Assembly (NCBI GenBank): GCA_028820035.1
Contig: JAPPKI010000411.1
Coordinates: 1-8,029, forward strand
DNA: 8,029 nt
Reading direction: 5' to 3'
Source: a bacterium
GTDB lineage: Bacteria; Actinomycetota; Acidimicrobiia; Acidimicrobiales; Bin134
The translations under genes were made by a program, and so were the position numbers. Under the pieces are notes generated by a model that saw only the letters and a list, made by a program, of their open reading frames with translations, did not search any database and was not told where the DNA came from. Of this stretch, positions 1-5,850 are shown in pieces; within the stretch, counting starts at the first letter, position 1, and every line of letters starts with the position of its first letter.

Positions 1-1
1 C

Positions 2-571
2 AAAGTGGTCGTCGGTCCGATGGACAACAACGTCTATGTCCTCCGCTGCCGCCAAACCGGCGATGCAGTGCTGATCGACGCAGCCAACGAGCACGATCTT
101 CTGCTGGAAATGTGCTCCTCACTCGGGGTCCGAACCGTTCTTGAGACCCACGGGCACTGGGACCACATTCAGGCCATCCCCGCGGTGCGCGACGCCGGTT
201 ACGACGTGGGGGTGACCGCCGAAGATGCCGCCATGCTCGACTCCTACGACTACCTGCTCGAGGACGAGTCGGTGATCGAAGTAGGACAACTCCGCCTGCA
301 CTGCGTCCACACGCCCGGTCACACGCCGGGGTCGATGTCGTTCCGCTTGGAGGGCTCACCCATCTTTTTCTCGGGCGACACCCTCTTTCCGGGCGGACCC
401 GGGGCCACCGGATTTGAGGGTGGTGACTTTGACACCATCATCAAGTCCATCGACCGGCGGATCTTCTCCCCACTGCCGGCCGACACCATGGTTCTGCCGG
501 GCCACGGCGACCAGACCACCATCGGCACCGAGGCCCCCCATCTTCAAGAGTGGATCGACCGGGGCTGGTAG
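2..571 (+). CDS. MBL-fold metallohydrolase, glyoxalase II-like (5' partial)
   Basis: This is a metallo-beta-lactamase-fold hydrolase, probably cytosolic, of the glyoxalase II-like/hydroxyacylglutathione hydrolase group. Numbering from the GTG at 5, the metal-binding motif T-H-G-H-W-D-H gives H49, H51, D53 and H54. It is followed by H106 (HTPGHTPGS), D125 (FSGDTLF) and H167 (LPGHGD), so the binuclear metal site is complete. The reading frame is open to the left edge. The visible protein begins directly in the first beta strand (VGPMDNNVYVL), which in relatives is usually preceded by further residues. I therefore treat it as 5' truncated, although GTG at 5 is a possible start. It ends 71 bp before sufC on the same strand. 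The substrate cannot be read from sequence: a thioester such as S-lactoylglutathione or a mycothiol/bacillithiol adduct is possible, and its position beside suf genes does not prove a role in Fe-S assembly. Confidence 0.85.
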   Translation, partial: KVVVGPMDNNVYVLRCRQTGDAVLIDAANEHDLLLEMCSSLGVRTVLETHGHWDHIQAIPAVRDAGYDVGVTAEDAAMLDSYDYLLEDESVIEVGQLRLHCVHTPGHTPGSMSFRLEGSPIFFSGDTLFPGGPGATGFEGGDFDTIIKSIDRRIFSPLPADTMVLPGHGDQTTIGTEAPHLQEWIDRGW

Positions 572-630
572 GCCCGCTCGTGCGTGCGCCTCACGGCTTT
601 CCGGTGATAGGGATGGCACCCCCTCCGGCG

Positions 631-636
631 TAGACT
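631..636 (+). promoter_or_regulatory. Putative -10 box (TAGACT) of sufC
   Basis: TAGACT fits the actinobacterial TANNNT -10 pattern and ends six bases before the GTG start of sufC, the spacing expected for a leaderless or nearly leaderless transcript. No Shine-Dalgarno sequence lies in front of the GTG, which fits that reading. No convincing -35 box is visible. The nine bases CGTAGACTG recur upstream of sufU. Confidence 0.4.
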
Positions 637-642
637 GATCTG

Positions 643-1401
643 GTGAGCCCCCCCGAGGCCCCGCTGTTTGAGGTCGAAAACCTGCACGTCGCCACGGCGG
701 AAGACGGCATCCCGATCCTGTCGGGCATCGACCTCACCGTTGGGGCCGGTGAAGTACACGCCCTCATGGGGCCCAACGGCTCGGGCAAGTCAACTCTGGC
801 CAGCGCGCTGCTGGCCAGCCCCGAGTACGAGGTGACCGGGGGGCGAATCCGCTTCAAGGGCGATGACATCACCGACTGGCCCGCCGATGTGCGGGGCAAG
901 GCCGGATTGTTCCTGGCCTTTCAGTACCCCCAGGAGTTCCCTGGTGTGTCGGTGATGAACTTCCTGCGCCAGGCGCTGTCGGCCCGCAAGGGCATCGACT
1001 TGTCGGTGCTGGAATTGCGGCTGGCGGTGATGGAGTGGATGGAGCGGTTCGACATGGACCCCTCGTTTGCCGACCGCTATCTGAACGACGGGTTCTCCGG
1101 CGGCGAGAAGAAGCGCAATGAAGTGCTCCAACTGGCCATTTTGGAGCCGGAGATGGCCATCTTGGATGAGACCGACTCAGGGTTGGATATCGACGCGTTG
1201 AAAATCGTGGCCAACGGAGTGCAGGAAGTGCGGACCTCTCGCCCCGAGATGGGGGTGCTGGCCATCACCCACTTCCGCCGACTGCTGGACCATCTGGCCC
1301 CCGACCACGTCCACATCCTGATGAACGGGAAGATCGCGGCCAGCGGTGGATTCGAACTGGCCGCGCAGCTCGATGCCGAAGGGTACGAGGCATGGCGCTG
1401 A
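643..1401 (+). CDS. sufC: Fe-S cluster assembly ATPase SufC
   Basis: This is the ABC-type ATPase of the SufBCD scaffold complex. It has no membrane domain and acts in the cytosol, using ATP to remodel SufB-SufD during Fe-S cluster assembly. The 252 residues match the family length. Visible motifs in order are Walker A GPNGSGKS (43-50), Q-loop Q94 (AFQYP), ABC signature FSGGEKKR (151-158), Walker B MAILDE (171-176) running into the SufC hallmark LDETDSGLDIDA (D178), and the switch histidine H210. The GTG start at 643 is chosen because the N-terminus then begins just before the first strand (LFEVENLHV), with a -10-like box immediately upstream. The gene ends inside a 47-bp tandem repeat that also supplies the start of sufS. 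Unusually, the gene upstream is an MBL hydrolase and not sufB or sufD, so its scaffold partners must be encoded elsewhere. Confidence 0.96.
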   Translation: MSPPEAPLFEVENLHVATAEDGIPILSGIDLTVGAGEVHALMGPNGSGKSTLASALLASPEYEVTGGRIRFKGDDITDWPADVRGKAGLFLAFQYPQEFPGVSVMNFLRQALSARKGIDLSVLELRLAVMEWMERFDMDPSFADRYLNDGFSGGEKKRNEVLQLAILEPEMAILDETDSGLDIDALKIVANGVQEVRTSRPEMGVLAITHFRRLLDHLAPDHVHILMNGKIAASGGFELAAQLDAEGYEAWR

Positions 1402-1493
1402 CCGACGAAGGCAACCCAGTGGCAGATGGAGCCGAGGCATGGCGCTGACCGACGAAGGCAACCCAGTGGCAGATGGAGCCGAGGCATGGCGCT
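1387..1493 (+). repeat. 47-bp tandem repeat at the sufC-sufS junction
   Basis: Two perfect 47-bp units (1387-1433 and 1434-1480) are followed by the first 13 bases of a third (1481-1493). Each unit begins GAGGCATGGCGCT. In the first copy this encodes the last residues of SufC (E-A-W-R, then stop); in the third partial copy it contains the SufS start codon. Because 47 is not a multiple of three, each copy moves to another reading frame. Each unit also carries GGAG seven bases before the next ATG (1428-1431 and 1475-1478), so the repeat supplies the ribosome binding site for sufS. The 13-nt sequence at both ends looks like a slippage substrate. An assembly artefact cannot be excluded from one sequence. 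Confidence 0.95.
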
Positions 1494-1495
1494 AG
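1392..1495 (+). other. Two overlapping 18-codon micro-ORFs in the tandem repeat
   Basis: ATG at 1392 and ATG at 1439 each open a frame encoding the same peptide, MALTDEGNPVADGAEAWR. These stop at 1448 (TGA) and 1495 (TAG). Each start codon overlaps the preceding stop by 10 nt: SufC ends at 1401 and micro-ORF 1 starts at 1392; micro-ORF 1 ends at 1448 and micro-ORF 2 starts at 1439; micro-ORF 2 ends at 1495 and sufS starts at 1486. This could hand ribosomes from sufC to sufS by coupled re-initiation. I recognise no known peptide, and the frames may simply be a by-product of the repeat. Confidence 0.25.
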
Positions 1496-2718
1496 ATACT
1501 GCTGCTGTTCGCGCCGATTTTCCGATCATGTGCCGAGAGGTGCATGGCCGTCGTCTGGTGTATCTCGACTCGGCCGCCACCTCCCACAAGCCCAGGCCGG
1601 TGATCGACGCAGTCACCGACTACTACGAGCGCTTCAACTCCAACGTCCATCGAGGGTCGTACCAGCTGGCGGTGGAGGCTACCGAGGCTTTGGAAGAGGC
1701 TCGGAGGAAGGTCGCCAACTTCATCGGAGCCGCTCGGGACTCAGAGATCGTCTTCGCCAAGAACGCCACCGAGGCCATCAACCTGGTGGCCCGGACTTGG
1801 GGTCGGGCCAATCTGGGGCCGGGCGACCCGGTGGTGATCACCGAGTTGGAGCACCACGCCAACATCGTGCCCTGGCACATGCTGACCGCCGAGCAGGGCA
1901 TCGATTTGCGCTGGATTCCCATCCGCAGCGACGGCCACCTCGACTTGAGCGACCTCGACCGCTTGCTCGACGGCGCCCGGCTGGTGAGCGTGGCCGCGGT
2001 GTCCAATGTGCTGGGCACCATCAACCCCATCCGGCAACTGGCCGACGCGGCCCACGATGTCGGCGCGCTGATGATGGTGGACGCCAGCCAGTACACCCCT
2101 CACCTGCCCACTGATGTGGCGGCGATGGGGGCCGACTTCGTGGCCTTCACCGGCCACAAGATGTGCGGCCCCACGGGAATCGGGGTGCTGTGGGCCAAGT
2201 CTGAGCTGCTGGAGGCAATGCCGCCGTTCCTGGGCGGGGGCGAGATGATCCTCAACGTGACCAAGGAGGGCTTCAGTACCGCTGCGGTGCCGTGGAAGTT
2301 CGAGGCCGGCACCCCTCCGATCGCCGAGGCGGTCGGGCTGGGAGCGGCGGTGGACTATCTCAATGGGCTGGGAATGGAGCAGGTTCGAGAGCATGAGGTG
2401 GCCCTCACCGGTTACGCCCTACGCACCCTGAACCAGCGCTACGGCGACGACATCACCATCCACGGGCCGACCGAGCCAGCTGAGCGGGGCGGGGTGCTGT
2501 CGTTCGAGTACAAGGGGATCCATCCCCATGATGTGGCCCAGGTACTGGACCGATCCGGGGTGTGCGTGCGGGCTGGCCACCACTGCGCCAAGCCGCTGAT
2601 GCGGGTGTTGGGCTGCGCCGCCACCAGTCGGGCCTCGATGTACGTGTACAACGACGAGTCAGACGTCGATGCCCTGGCTGATGCGCTTGGCGAAGCTGAC
2701 GTCTTCTTTATTGAGTGA
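1486..2718 (+). CDS. sufS: Cysteine desulfurase SufS
   Basis: This is a PLP-dependent group II cysteine desulfurase that converts L-cysteine to alanine and leaves a persulfide on its active-site cysteine for transfer to SufU. Start at ATG 1486 gives 410 residues, the usual SufS length, and an N-terminus (LDTAAVRADFPI) typical of the family. GGAG lies seven bases upstream. The frame stays open to 1426, but that extension is Arg-rich out-of-frame repeat sequence and is not believable protein. Key residues are H123 in EHHANIVPW (PLP stacking), D199 in VDASQ (PLP nitrogen), K225 in TGHK (Schiff base), C367 in RAGHHCA (persulfide) and R382 in SRASMYVYN (substrate carboxylate). It sits between sufC and sufU, the expected donor-acceptor context. 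The stop lies in a short imperfect 12-bp duplication. Confidence 0.96.
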   Translation: MALDTAAVRADFPIMCREVHGRRLVYLDSAATSHKPRPVIDAVTDYYERFNSNVHRGSYQLAVEATEALEEARRKVANFIGAARDSEIVFAKNATEAINLVARTWGRANLGPGDPVVITELEHHANIVPWHMLTAEQGIDLRWIPIRSDGHLDLSDLDRLLDGARLVSVAAVSNVLGTINPIRQLADAAHDVGALMMVDASQYTPHLPTDVAAMGADFVAFTGHKMCGPTGIGVLWAKSELLEAMPPFLGGGEMILNVTKEGFSTAAVPWKFEAGTPPIAEAVGLGAAVDYLNGLGMEQVREHEVALTGYALRTLNQRYGDDITIHGPTEPAERGGVLSFEYKGIHPHDVAQVLDRSGVCVRAGHHCAKPLMRVLGCAATSRASMYVYNDESDVDALADALGEADVFFIE

Positions 2719-2733
2719 AGTATTGAATGAAGA
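2710..2733 (+). repeat. Imperfect 12-bp tandem duplication over the sufS stop
   Basis: ATTGAGTGAAGT (2710-2721) is followed directly by ATTGAATGAAGA (2722-2733), ten of twelve bases identical. The first copy includes the sufS stop codon. It is short and may be chance, but it is one of three direct duplications at gene 3' ends in this window. Confidence 0.4.
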
Positions 2734-2762
2734 AAGACTGCATACCGCTGAGTCCTCGCCCG

Positions 2763-2768
2763 TAGACT
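2763..2768 (+). promoter_or_regulatory. Putative -10 box (TAGACT) of sufU
   Basis: TAGACT, embedded in the same CGTAGACTG as upstream of sufC, ends 14 bases before the sufU ATG. It would give a transcript with a leader of only a few bases. Together with the 64-bp gap after sufS, this suggests sufU has its own promoter besides any read-through. No good -35 box is visible at 16-18 bp. Confidence 0.4.
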
Positions 2769-2782
2769 GTTGAACCGTCGCC

Positions 2783-3253
2783 ATGCCTGATCTTGAAGAT
2801 CTCTACCGCGAGATCATCCTCGACCACTACCGCAATCCCCGCAATCGGGGGGAGTTGGAAACCCCGCCTGCCGTCCGGGCCGAGGGCTTCAACCCCCTGT
2901 GCGGTGATGAGGTGATCATCTATGTGCAAGTGGCCGACGGGGTGATCGAAGACATCAAGTTCGGCGGCCAGGGCTGCTCGATCAGCCAGGCCTCCTCGTC
3001 GATGATGTCGGCCGCCGTCAAGGGCCGCACTGTCGAGGAGCTGCAACAGTTCAACCATGCCTTCAGGTCGATGATGTCCATCGAGCCCGACCCCGACGAC
3101 CCCGCCCCCACTAACGGCAACAGCGCCGATGTCAAGCTCGGCGACCTGGAAGCCCTCAAAGGCGTGGTCAAGTTCCCGGTTCGAATCAAGTGCGCCACTC
3201 TGTCGTGGCACACCCTCACCCAAGCCGTCGAAGAGGCCCAAGCCGACTCCTGA
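2783..3253 (+). CDS. sufU: SufU, zinc-dependent sulfur acceptor for SufS
   Basis: This is an IscU-like fold protein of the SufU subgroup found in Gram-positive bacteria and actinobacteria. It takes the persulfide sulfur from SufS and passes it to the SufBCD scaffold. From ATG 2783 the protein is 156 residues. The conserved ligands are C40 and D42 (NPLCGDE), C65 (GQGCSISQAS) and C137 (IKCATLSW), matching the Cys-Asp-Cys-Cys zinc/sulfur-acceptor pattern. The segment between the second and third cysteines is long (71 intervening residues) and includes a Pro/Asp-rich stretch at about 100-114; an insertion here separates SufU from classical IscU. No DUF59/SufT gene follows, and the downstream genes belong to an unrelated cassette after a 105-bp gap. 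Confidence 0.94.
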   Translation: MPDLEDLYREIILDHYRNPRNRGELETPPAVRAEGFNPLCGDEVIIYVQVADGVIEDIKFGGQGCSISQASSSMMSAAVKGRTVEELQQFNHAFRSMMSIEPDPDDPAPTNGNSADVKLGDLEALKGVVKFPVRIKCATLSWHTLTQAVEEAQADS

Positions 3254-3273
3254 CTCGGCCAGACCGTCCCATC

Positions 3274-3289
3274 TTGAACGGTCGTTCAA
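3274..3289 (+). promoter_or_regulatory. Putative TetR-family operator (7-2-7 inverted repeat)
   Basis: TTGAACGGTCGTTCAA is a perfect 7-bp inverted repeat (TTGAACG / CGTTCAA) around a 2-bp centre. The length, GAACG/CGTTC half-sites and tiny centre fit TetR-family operators, and a 2-nt loop rules out a normal terminator hairpin. It covers the -35 box of the cassette whose third gene encodes a TetR/BetI-like regulator, so negative autoregulation is the natural inference. Confidence 0.6.
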
Positions 3290-3301
3290 CACTGCTAGAT
3301 T
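3274..3301 (+). promoter_or_regulatory. Promoter of the Rieske oxygenase-SDR-TetR cassette
   Basis: TTGAAC (3274-3279) and TAGATT (3296-3301) are separated by 16 bp, a good sigma-70-type pair and the clearest promoter in the window. Transcription would begin near 3308, giving a leader of about 50 bases before the oxygenase ATG at 3359. The -35 box lies within the inverted repeat described separately, so a bound repressor would exclude RNA polymerase. Confidence 0.65.
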
Positions 3302-3331
3302 GGAATCAGTGCTGCGGAAACGCATTCCAAT
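3299..3331 (+). promoter_or_regulatory. Second inverted repeat over the -10 box and early leader
   Basis: ATTGGAAT (3299-3306) and ATTCCAAT (3324-3331) are perfect 8-bp reverse complements separated by 17 bp. The left arm overlaps the -10 box and lies before the predicted transcription start, so an RNA hairpin from this promoter is unlikely and a DNA binding site is a better reading. Repeats with a free gap of this size do occur by chance in several kilobases, so support is moderate. Confidence 0.35.
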
Positions 3332-3358
3332 TCACGGCCCAATAAACGGCATCGCGCA

Positions 3359-4486
3359 ATGAACGGGGGGTCTGCCGTGGATATCGGACAGGGTTGGCAC
3401 CCTGACCCCGGCGTTTCGCTCTCCCTTCACTCCGATGCCTACACCAAGAAGCGGTGGTTCGACGCAGACCAATCGGTAATCATCAGTCGAACCTGGCAGT
3501 GGATCTGTCATGGCGAGAAGCTCCGCGAACAAGGCAGCTTTGTGGCCGAAGCCATTGCCGGGCAGCCTATTTTCGCCGTCCGCGGTCTCGATGGGGAGCT
3601 ACGGGCGTTCTACAACGTGTGCCAGCACCGGGCCCACGAGCTTGTCGAGGGCGAAGGCCAGCTGAAGAACCTGGTCTGCCCCTATCACGGCTGGTCGTAT
3701 GACTTGTCGGGCCAGCTTCAAGCCGCTCGCCACACCAATCACCTCATCGACTTCAACACCGATCAGGTCTGCCTCGACCCGGTGCAGATCACCGAGTTCG
3801 GCGGGTTCGTGTACGTCAACCTCGACCCCGAGGCCGCTCCCCTTCAGGAGCAGTCGGGCGACCTGGGGGCCGAGATCGCCCGCTGGGCCTCGGATGTGGA
3901 GCAGCTCACTCACGCGCATCGCCTCTCCTACAAGATCAACAGCAATTGGAAGAACGTGGTGGACAACTTCTTGGAGTGCTACCACTGCCACATCGCCCAC
4001 AAGGACTTCGTGTCGCTGGTGGACATGGACACCTATGTGGTGACCACCCACGGCATCTACTCCAGCCACATGGCCGAAGCCGGCAAATCCGCCAATACCG
4101 CCTACGACGTGAGCAAGGCCACGGTGACCGACCACGCGGTGTGGTGGCTGTGGCCCAACACCTGCATGATGCGATACCCCGGGCGAGGCAACTTCATCGT
4201 GTTGAAGATCATCCCCGCTGGTCCCGACCTCACTTATGAGACCTATGACTTCTTCTTGGAGACCGCCGAGCCCAACGAGGCGGAATTGGAGTCGATCCGC
4301 TATCTCGACGAGGTGCTCCAGGTGGAAGACATCAACTTGGTGGAAAGCGTGCAGCGGGGCATGTCCACTCCGGCGTTCCAGCAGGGGCGCATTGTCAACG
4401 ACCCGAGCGGGTCGGGGCTGTCTGAGCATGCCGTCCATCACTTCCACGGACTCGTGCTGAACGCTTACAGGGGAGTCAATTCATGA
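3359..4486 (+). CDS. Rieske non-heme iron oxygenase, alpha subunit (quaternary-ammonium-type)
   Basis: This is the terminal oxygenase alpha subunit, carrying a [2Fe-2S] Rieske cluster and a mononuclear iron site that hydroxylates or demethylates a small substrate with O2. The Rieske ligands are C88 and H90 (NVCQHRAH) and C107 and H110 (CPYHGW). The catalytic domain has E206-C-Y-H209-x4-H214, with D324 (VEDINLVESVQRG) as the likely third iron ligand. At position 206, which bridges Rieske and iron sites between subunits, most ring-hydroxylating enzymes have Asp. Glu is described for carnitine oxygenase CntA and is seen in related choline/betaine/stachydrine-type enzymes, so a quaternary ammonium or similar substrate is inferred but not proven. 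The 375-residue length fits. ATG 3359 is used; an in-frame GTG at 3377 behind a G-rich stretch is an alternative. No ferredoxin or reductase gene is adjacent. Its stop overlaps the SDR start. Confidence 0.9.
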   Translation: MNGGSAVDIGQGWHPDPGVSLSLHSDAYTKKRWFDADQSVIISRTWQWICHGEKLREQGSFVAEAIAGQPIFAVRGLDGELRAFYNVCQHRAHELVEGEGQLKNLVCPYHGWSYDLSGQLQAARHTNHLIDFNTDQVCLDPVQITEFGGFVYVNLDPEAAPLQEQSGDLGAEIARWASDVEQLTHAHRLSYKINSNWKNVVDNFLECYHCHIAHKDFVSLVDMDTYVVTTHGIYSSHMAEAGKSANTAYDVSKATVTDHAVWWLWPNTCMMRYPGRGNFIVLKIIPAGPDLTYETYDFFLETAEPNEAELESIRYLDEVLQVEDINLVESVQRGMSTPAFQQGRIVNDPSGSGLSEHAVHHFHGLVLNAYRGVNS

Positions 4487-5250
4487 CTGGAACGTTGGAA
4501 GGACGGGTCGCCTTGGTGACCGGCGGTCGGGGTGGGACGGGTCGGGCCGTCTGCCGCCGCTTCGTTGACGAGGGTGCCCACGTTTACGCCGCCGGACTCA
4601 GCGACGACGGAGGTGTGGAAGGCGAGCCCCTGGCTGGGGAATTCCTACGGTTCGATGTCACCTCCGAAGACGAGGTCATCGCCGGCATCGCTGCCATTGA
4701 GTCGGCTCGGGATCGCCTCGACATCGTGGTCAACGCGGCCGGCATCGAGATCGAGAAGACCGTCGAAGACACGTCGCTCGAGGAGTGGGATCGCATCTTC
4801 GCCATCAATGTGACCGGAACGTTCCTGACCTCGAAGCACGCCCTGCCGATGCTGCGCCGGTCAGACCATGCGTCGATCGTGAACTTCGGCTCCTACGACG
4901 GCTTCATCGCCGACCCCAAGCTGGCCGCCTATTGCGCCACCAAGGGGGCTGTGCACGCGCTGACCAGGGCGATGGCTTGTGACCATGGTCGTGAGGGCAT
5001 CCGGGTCAACGCCATCTGTCCCGGCTACATCGACACCCCGATGCTCGAGCAGTTCTACCCCGATCATGTCGATTTAGAGGATGCCCATGCCGAAGCCAGG
5101 CGAGTCCACCCGCACGGCACCATCGGCACCCCTACCGACATGGCCAACCTGGTCCACTGGCTCGTCTCCGATGAGGCCCGCTACGCCACCGGCCAGCTGT
5201 GGGTGCTCGACGGAGGCCTCTCTGCCCAGATCCAGCAAATGAGATTCTGA
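4483..5250 (+). CDS. Short-chain dehydrogenase/reductase (SDR), classical type
   Basis: This is an NAD(P)-dependent oxidoreductase with a Rossmann fold, 255 residues, a typical classical SDR length. Motifs are T13-G-G-R-G-G-T-G20 (the TGxxxGxG cofactor loop), D58 (adenine pocket), N84-A-A-G87, N109, S137, Y150 and K154 (YCATK), and the PGYIDTP loop near 180-186. The N109-S137-Y150-K154 catalytic tetrad is therefore complete. The end of the second strand (VYAAGLS) lacks an obvious Asp or Arg, so NAD versus NADP cannot be assigned. The start is fixed by AGGGGAG seven bases upstream (4469-4475) and by the ATGA overlap with the oxygenase stop, implying translational coupling. It probably oxidises or reduces a carbonyl/alcohol intermediate made from the oxygenase product; the actual substrate is unknown. 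A GGAACGTTCC palindrome at 4816-4825 lies inside the gene. Confidence 0.93.
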   Translation: MTGTLEGRVALVTGGRGGTGRAVCRRFVDEGAHVYAAGLSDDGGVEGEPLAGEFLRFDVTSEDEVIAGIAAIESARDRLDIVVNAAGIEIEKTVEDTSLEEWDRIFAINVTGTFLTSKHALPMLRRSDHASIVNFGSYDGFIADPKLAAYCATKGAVHALTRAMACDHGREGIRVNAICPGYIDTPMLEQFYPDHVDLEDAHAEARRVHPHGTIGTPTDMANLVHWLVSDEARYATGQLWVLDGGLSAQIQQMRF

Positions 5251-5252
5251 CC

Positions 5253-5816
5253 GTGGCCGACACATTGGTCATGGCCGACGAGCGGATCTTGGATGCCACC
5301 CTTGCGGTTCTGGCCCGGGAGGGCATCGCCGGTGTCAGCATGCGGGCCGTGGCCCGGGAGGCCGGCGTCGCAGTGGGCCTGGCCAACTACCACTTCGACA
5401 ACAAGACGGCGCTCATTTGCGCAGCCCTGCGACGGGTAGGCGACCAAGACTTGGAGCTGGTCACTCCCCCACCCAACGCGGATGCCGCCGAACAGCTCCG
5501 CTACTGCCTGCAACGAGCCCTCGACCCTGCCTTCCTCGCCCCCGACTACCTGAGCCTGCGGCTCCAGCTCTGGTCACTGGCCGGTGTCGACCCCCAGTTC
5601 GCCGACATCAACCAAACCGCCCAGCGCCGCTATCTCGAACAGCTCGCCGAACTCATCGCCGCCGCCCGTCCCGACCTCCCCCGAGCCGACATCGAACGCC
5701 GCGCCGCCGACATCCTCATAGAACAAAACGGCGTCTGGCTCACCGCCATCCTCATCCCCGACCGCGCCGCCGCAGACCGAGCCCTCCAACGCTGCGAAAC
5801 CTTGGCCTTCGACTAA
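5253..5816 (+). CDS. TetR-family transcriptional regulator, BetI-like
   Basis: This is a DNA-binding repressor with an N-terminal helix-turn-helix and a ligand-sensing C-terminal domain. From GTG 5253 it is 187 residues. The HTH lies at about 29-48 (S-M-R-A-V-A-R-E-A-G-V-A-V-G-L-A-N-Y-H-F) and is preceded by helix 1 (ERILDATLAVLAREG). The C-terminal half, with LRLQLWSLAGVDPQF and a following RRYLEQL helix, resembles the BetI-type TetR C-terminal domain known from choline/betaine regulation. The frame is open back to 5199, but that part is the SDR 3' end read in another frame. GTG 5253 lies 2 nt after the SDR stop; ATG 5271 is the alternative (181 residues). As last gene of the cassette it is the obvious candidate to bind the inverted repeat at 3274-3289. 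Its last codons are duplicated downstream. Confidence 0.9.
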   Translation: MADTLVMADERILDATLAVLAREGIAGVSMRAVAREAGVAVGLANYHFDNKTALICAALRRVGDQDLELVTPPPNADAAEQLRYCLQRALDPAFLAPDYLSLRLQLWSLAGVDPQFADINQTAQRRYLEQLAELIAAARPDLPRADIERRAADILIEQNGVWLTAILIPDRAAADRALQRCETLAFD

Positions 5817-5819
5817 AGC
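5783..5819 (+). repeat. 37-bp direct repeat, copy 1 (3' end of tetR)
   Basis: This 37-bp segment covers the last codons and TAA stop of the TetR gene (peptide end LQRCETLAFD). It is repeated without mismatch 65 bp downstream at 5848-5884. Confidence 0.95.
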
Positions 5820-5838
5820 GCCGACGGCACGAGAGTGC

Positions 5839-5850
5839 AGGTGGACACCT
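5839..5850 (+). promoter_or_regulatory. AGGTG-N2-CACCT inverted repeat upstream of the kinase gene
   Basis: AGGTGGACACCT is a 5-2-5 inverted repeat in the spacer before the kinase-like gene. Its exact reverse complement, AGGTGTCCACCT, occurs at 6037-6048 inside that gene's 5' part, with the same half-sites. A pair of operator-like sites flanking the promoter is possible, but short repeats like this also arise by chance. Confidence 0.2.

Noticed and set aside
1426..1485. Upstream extension of sufS to ATG 1426
   Set aside because: The extra 20 residues come from the tandem repeat read out of frame; ATG 1486 has a GGAG at 7 bp and gives the normal SufS N-terminus.
1387..1493. CRISPR-like array at the tandem repeat
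   Set aside because: The units abut with no spacers and contain coding signals of sufC and sufS.
1741..2394. Minus-strand ORF opposite sufS
   Set aside because: Shadow of a clear SufS reading frame; no motif and His/Gln/Val-rich composition.
2708..3325. Minus-strand ORF opposite sufU
   Set aside because: The plus-strand frame has all SufU ligands; the antisense translation has no recognisable domain.
3599..4447. Long minus-strand ORF (282 codons) across the Rieske oxygenase gene
   Set aside because: It is antisense to a gene with complete Rieske and iron-site motifs, and its Val/Gly/His-rich composition is that of a GC-rich shadow frame.
4816..4825. GGAACGTTCC palindrome inside the SDR gene as a second TetR site
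   Set aside because: It shares GAACG/CGTTC half-sites but overlaps them with no 2-bp centre and is explained by the codons for TGTF; no promoter is nearby.
5199..5252. Upstream extension of the TetR gene into the SDR gene
   Set aside because: These codons are the SDR 3' end in another frame; GTG 5253 directly after the SDR stop gives a normal TetR N-terminus.
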